58,758 nucleotides of DNA from Cellulomonas avistercoris (GTDB lineage: Bacteria > Actinomycetota > Actinomycetes > Actinomycetales > Cellulomonadaceae), in NCBI RefSeq assembly GCF_014836445.1, contig NZ_JACSQV010000020.1, positions 1 through 58,758 of the forward strand, read 5' to 3'. The notes beneath the pieces were generated by a model. That model was not told the origin of the DNA, ran no database searches, and saw nothing but the letters and a program-made list of their open reading frames with translations. How positions within the stretch are numbered: position 1 is the first letter of the stretch; every line of letters starts with the position of its first letter. Positions 58,195 to 58,758 of this stretch are shown piece after piece. The position numbers and the translations under genes were made by a program.

Positions 58195-58653
58195 GTGATC
58201 ATGAACGACGCATTGAGCACACTGACGATGGGGTCCGACGAGCTGCGGAACGCACTGGTGGGTCTCCTACCGGTGCGGGAGGGGGAGGTGCCGTGGACCC
58301 GCAGCGAGATCGACGAGGTCGCCGACGACCTCGCATCCGACCGTGAACGGCTCGCTTCCGAGCTGATCGCGGCCGACGCCGAGCTCTCCGACCTGCTGCG
58401 CAACTCCGGTGACGGTGCCGGGGACGACCAGGCGGACTCCGGCTCGTCCGCGCTCGAGCGCGAGCACGAGCTCACGCTGGTCAACAACACGCGGGACCTG
58501 CTGGACCAGACCGTGCACGCCCTCGACCGCCTGGCCGCAGGGACGTTCGGGGTCTGCGAGTCCTGCGGGCAGGCCATCGGCAAGGCGCGCCTGCAGGCGT
58601 TCCCGCGCGCGATGCTCTGCGTGACCTGCAAGCAGCGCGAGGAGCGCCGTTGA
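58195..58653 (+). CDS. TraR/DksA-family zinc-finger protein
   Basis: 152-residue protein with an N-terminal helical coiled-coil region and a C-terminal DksA/TraR C4 zinc finger: CESCGQAIGKARL and CVTCKQREERR supply four cysteines. The GTG at 58195 has GGGGGGA six bases upstream; an ATG at 58201 is an alternative. DksA-like proteins bind the RNA polymerase secondary channel. This type, between wag31 and lspA, is common in actinobacteria. The acidic DxxDxA tip motif of true DksA is not obvious, so ppGpp co-regulation should not be assumed. Confidence 0.85.
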   Translation: MIMNDALSTLTMGSDELRNALVGLLPVREGEVPWTRSEIDEVADDLASDRERLASELIAADAELSDLLRNSGDGAGDDQADSGSSALEREHELTLVNNTRDLLDQTVHALDRLAAGTFGVCESCGQAIGKARLQAFPRAMLCVTCKQREERR

Positions 58654-58661
58654 GCCGCCCG

Positions 58662-58667
58662 TAGACT
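58662..58667 (+). promoter_or_regulatory. Leaderless-type -10 before the partial last gene
   Basis: TAGACT ends six bases before the GTG at 58674, matching the leaderless pattern seen at several other genes in this window. Confidence 0.35.
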
Positions 58668-58673
58668 CCAGCG

Positions 58674-58758
58674 GTGCCCACGAAGGACGACGCGACAGCC
58701 CTGCCCGACGACCCGTCGCCCTCCGCCCCCCCCGCGGCCGGCGCCGGGGCCGTCCCCG
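58674..58758 (+). CDS. Partial gene, probable signal peptidase II (lspA) N-terminus
   Basis: An open frame from GTG runs off the window after 28 codons (VPTKDDATALPDDPSPSAPP and onward). The visible part is a Pro/Ala/Asp-rich hydrophilic tail with no domain. The guess of lspA rests on position: in many actinobacteria wag31 and the TraR/DksA gene are followed by lspA and then a pseudouridine synthase. The -10 six bases upstream supports the start. Confidence 0.4.
   Translation, partial: MPTKDDATALPDDPSPSAPPAAGAGAVP

Overview
The window is 58.8 kb of very GC-rich DNA with densely packed genes, many GTG starts and GTGA/ATGA stop-start overlaps. Several signs point to an actinobacterium: a division and cell-wall (dcw) cluster without murB, ddl or ftsA, followed by sepF, yggT and wag31; lexA divergent from a LysM cell-division suppressor next to nrdR; and SOS boxes of the CGAAC-N4-GTTYG type. 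A secreted protein ending in a cellulose-binding CBM2 domain, plus the overall gene order, suggest Cellulomonas or a close relative (inference; no search was run).

Left part (about 1-16 kb). The left edge is a homopolymer-like G/C tract that may be an assembly end. It is followed on the minus strand by a glutamate-type ABC importer (binding lipoprotein and ATPase; the permeases would lie off the window). Then come miaB, an AspT/YidE-type transporter, two YbjN proteins, an extradiol-dioxygenase-like protein, miaA, dapF, a thioredoxin-like protein, a convergent MFS exporter, an RsmC-like methyltransferase, hflX, a DinG-type helicase and L-lactate dehydrogenase. This matches the miaB-miaA-dapF-hflX-lexA-nrdR neighbourhood of other actinobacteria.

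Middle part (about 16-38 kb). lexA and the LysM suppressor share a 372-bp region with SOS boxes. nrdR, a small DUF5302 protein and serA follow. Next is a three-gene minus-strand unit: a DUF4956 membrane protein, a VTC polyphosphate-polymerase-type protein, and a secreted CotH kinase-like protein with a CBM2. After a HelD-like RNA polymerase-recycling ATPase comes a three-gene signalling operon (receiver-PP2C phosphatase, CHASE3-type histidine kinase, Rcp1-like receiver). Then come a PAC2 protein, a cold-shock protein, a spermidine-synthase-like protein, an HEPN protein with a perfect SOS box, DUF3040, and a moxR-DUF58-transglutaminase operon.

Right part (about 38-58.8 kb). Four GTGGAG repeats at 10-bp spacing precede mraZ. 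The dcw cluster runs rsmH, ftsL, ftsI, murE, murF, mraY, murD, ftsW, a fused murG-murC reading frame, ftsQ, ftsZ, pgeF, sepF, yggT, wag31, a TraR/DksA protein and the start of a probable lspA. Together these build the lipid II precursor, carry it to the septum, and organise division and polar growth.

Most notable: a single open frame joining MurG to MurC; MraZ-like boxes also facing moxR; the CotH/VTC/DUF4956 unit with a cellulose-binding module and a LacI-like operator; an SOS-box-controlled HEPN gene; and a recurring TANNNT -10 only 6-8 nt before start codons, indicating many leaderless transcripts.
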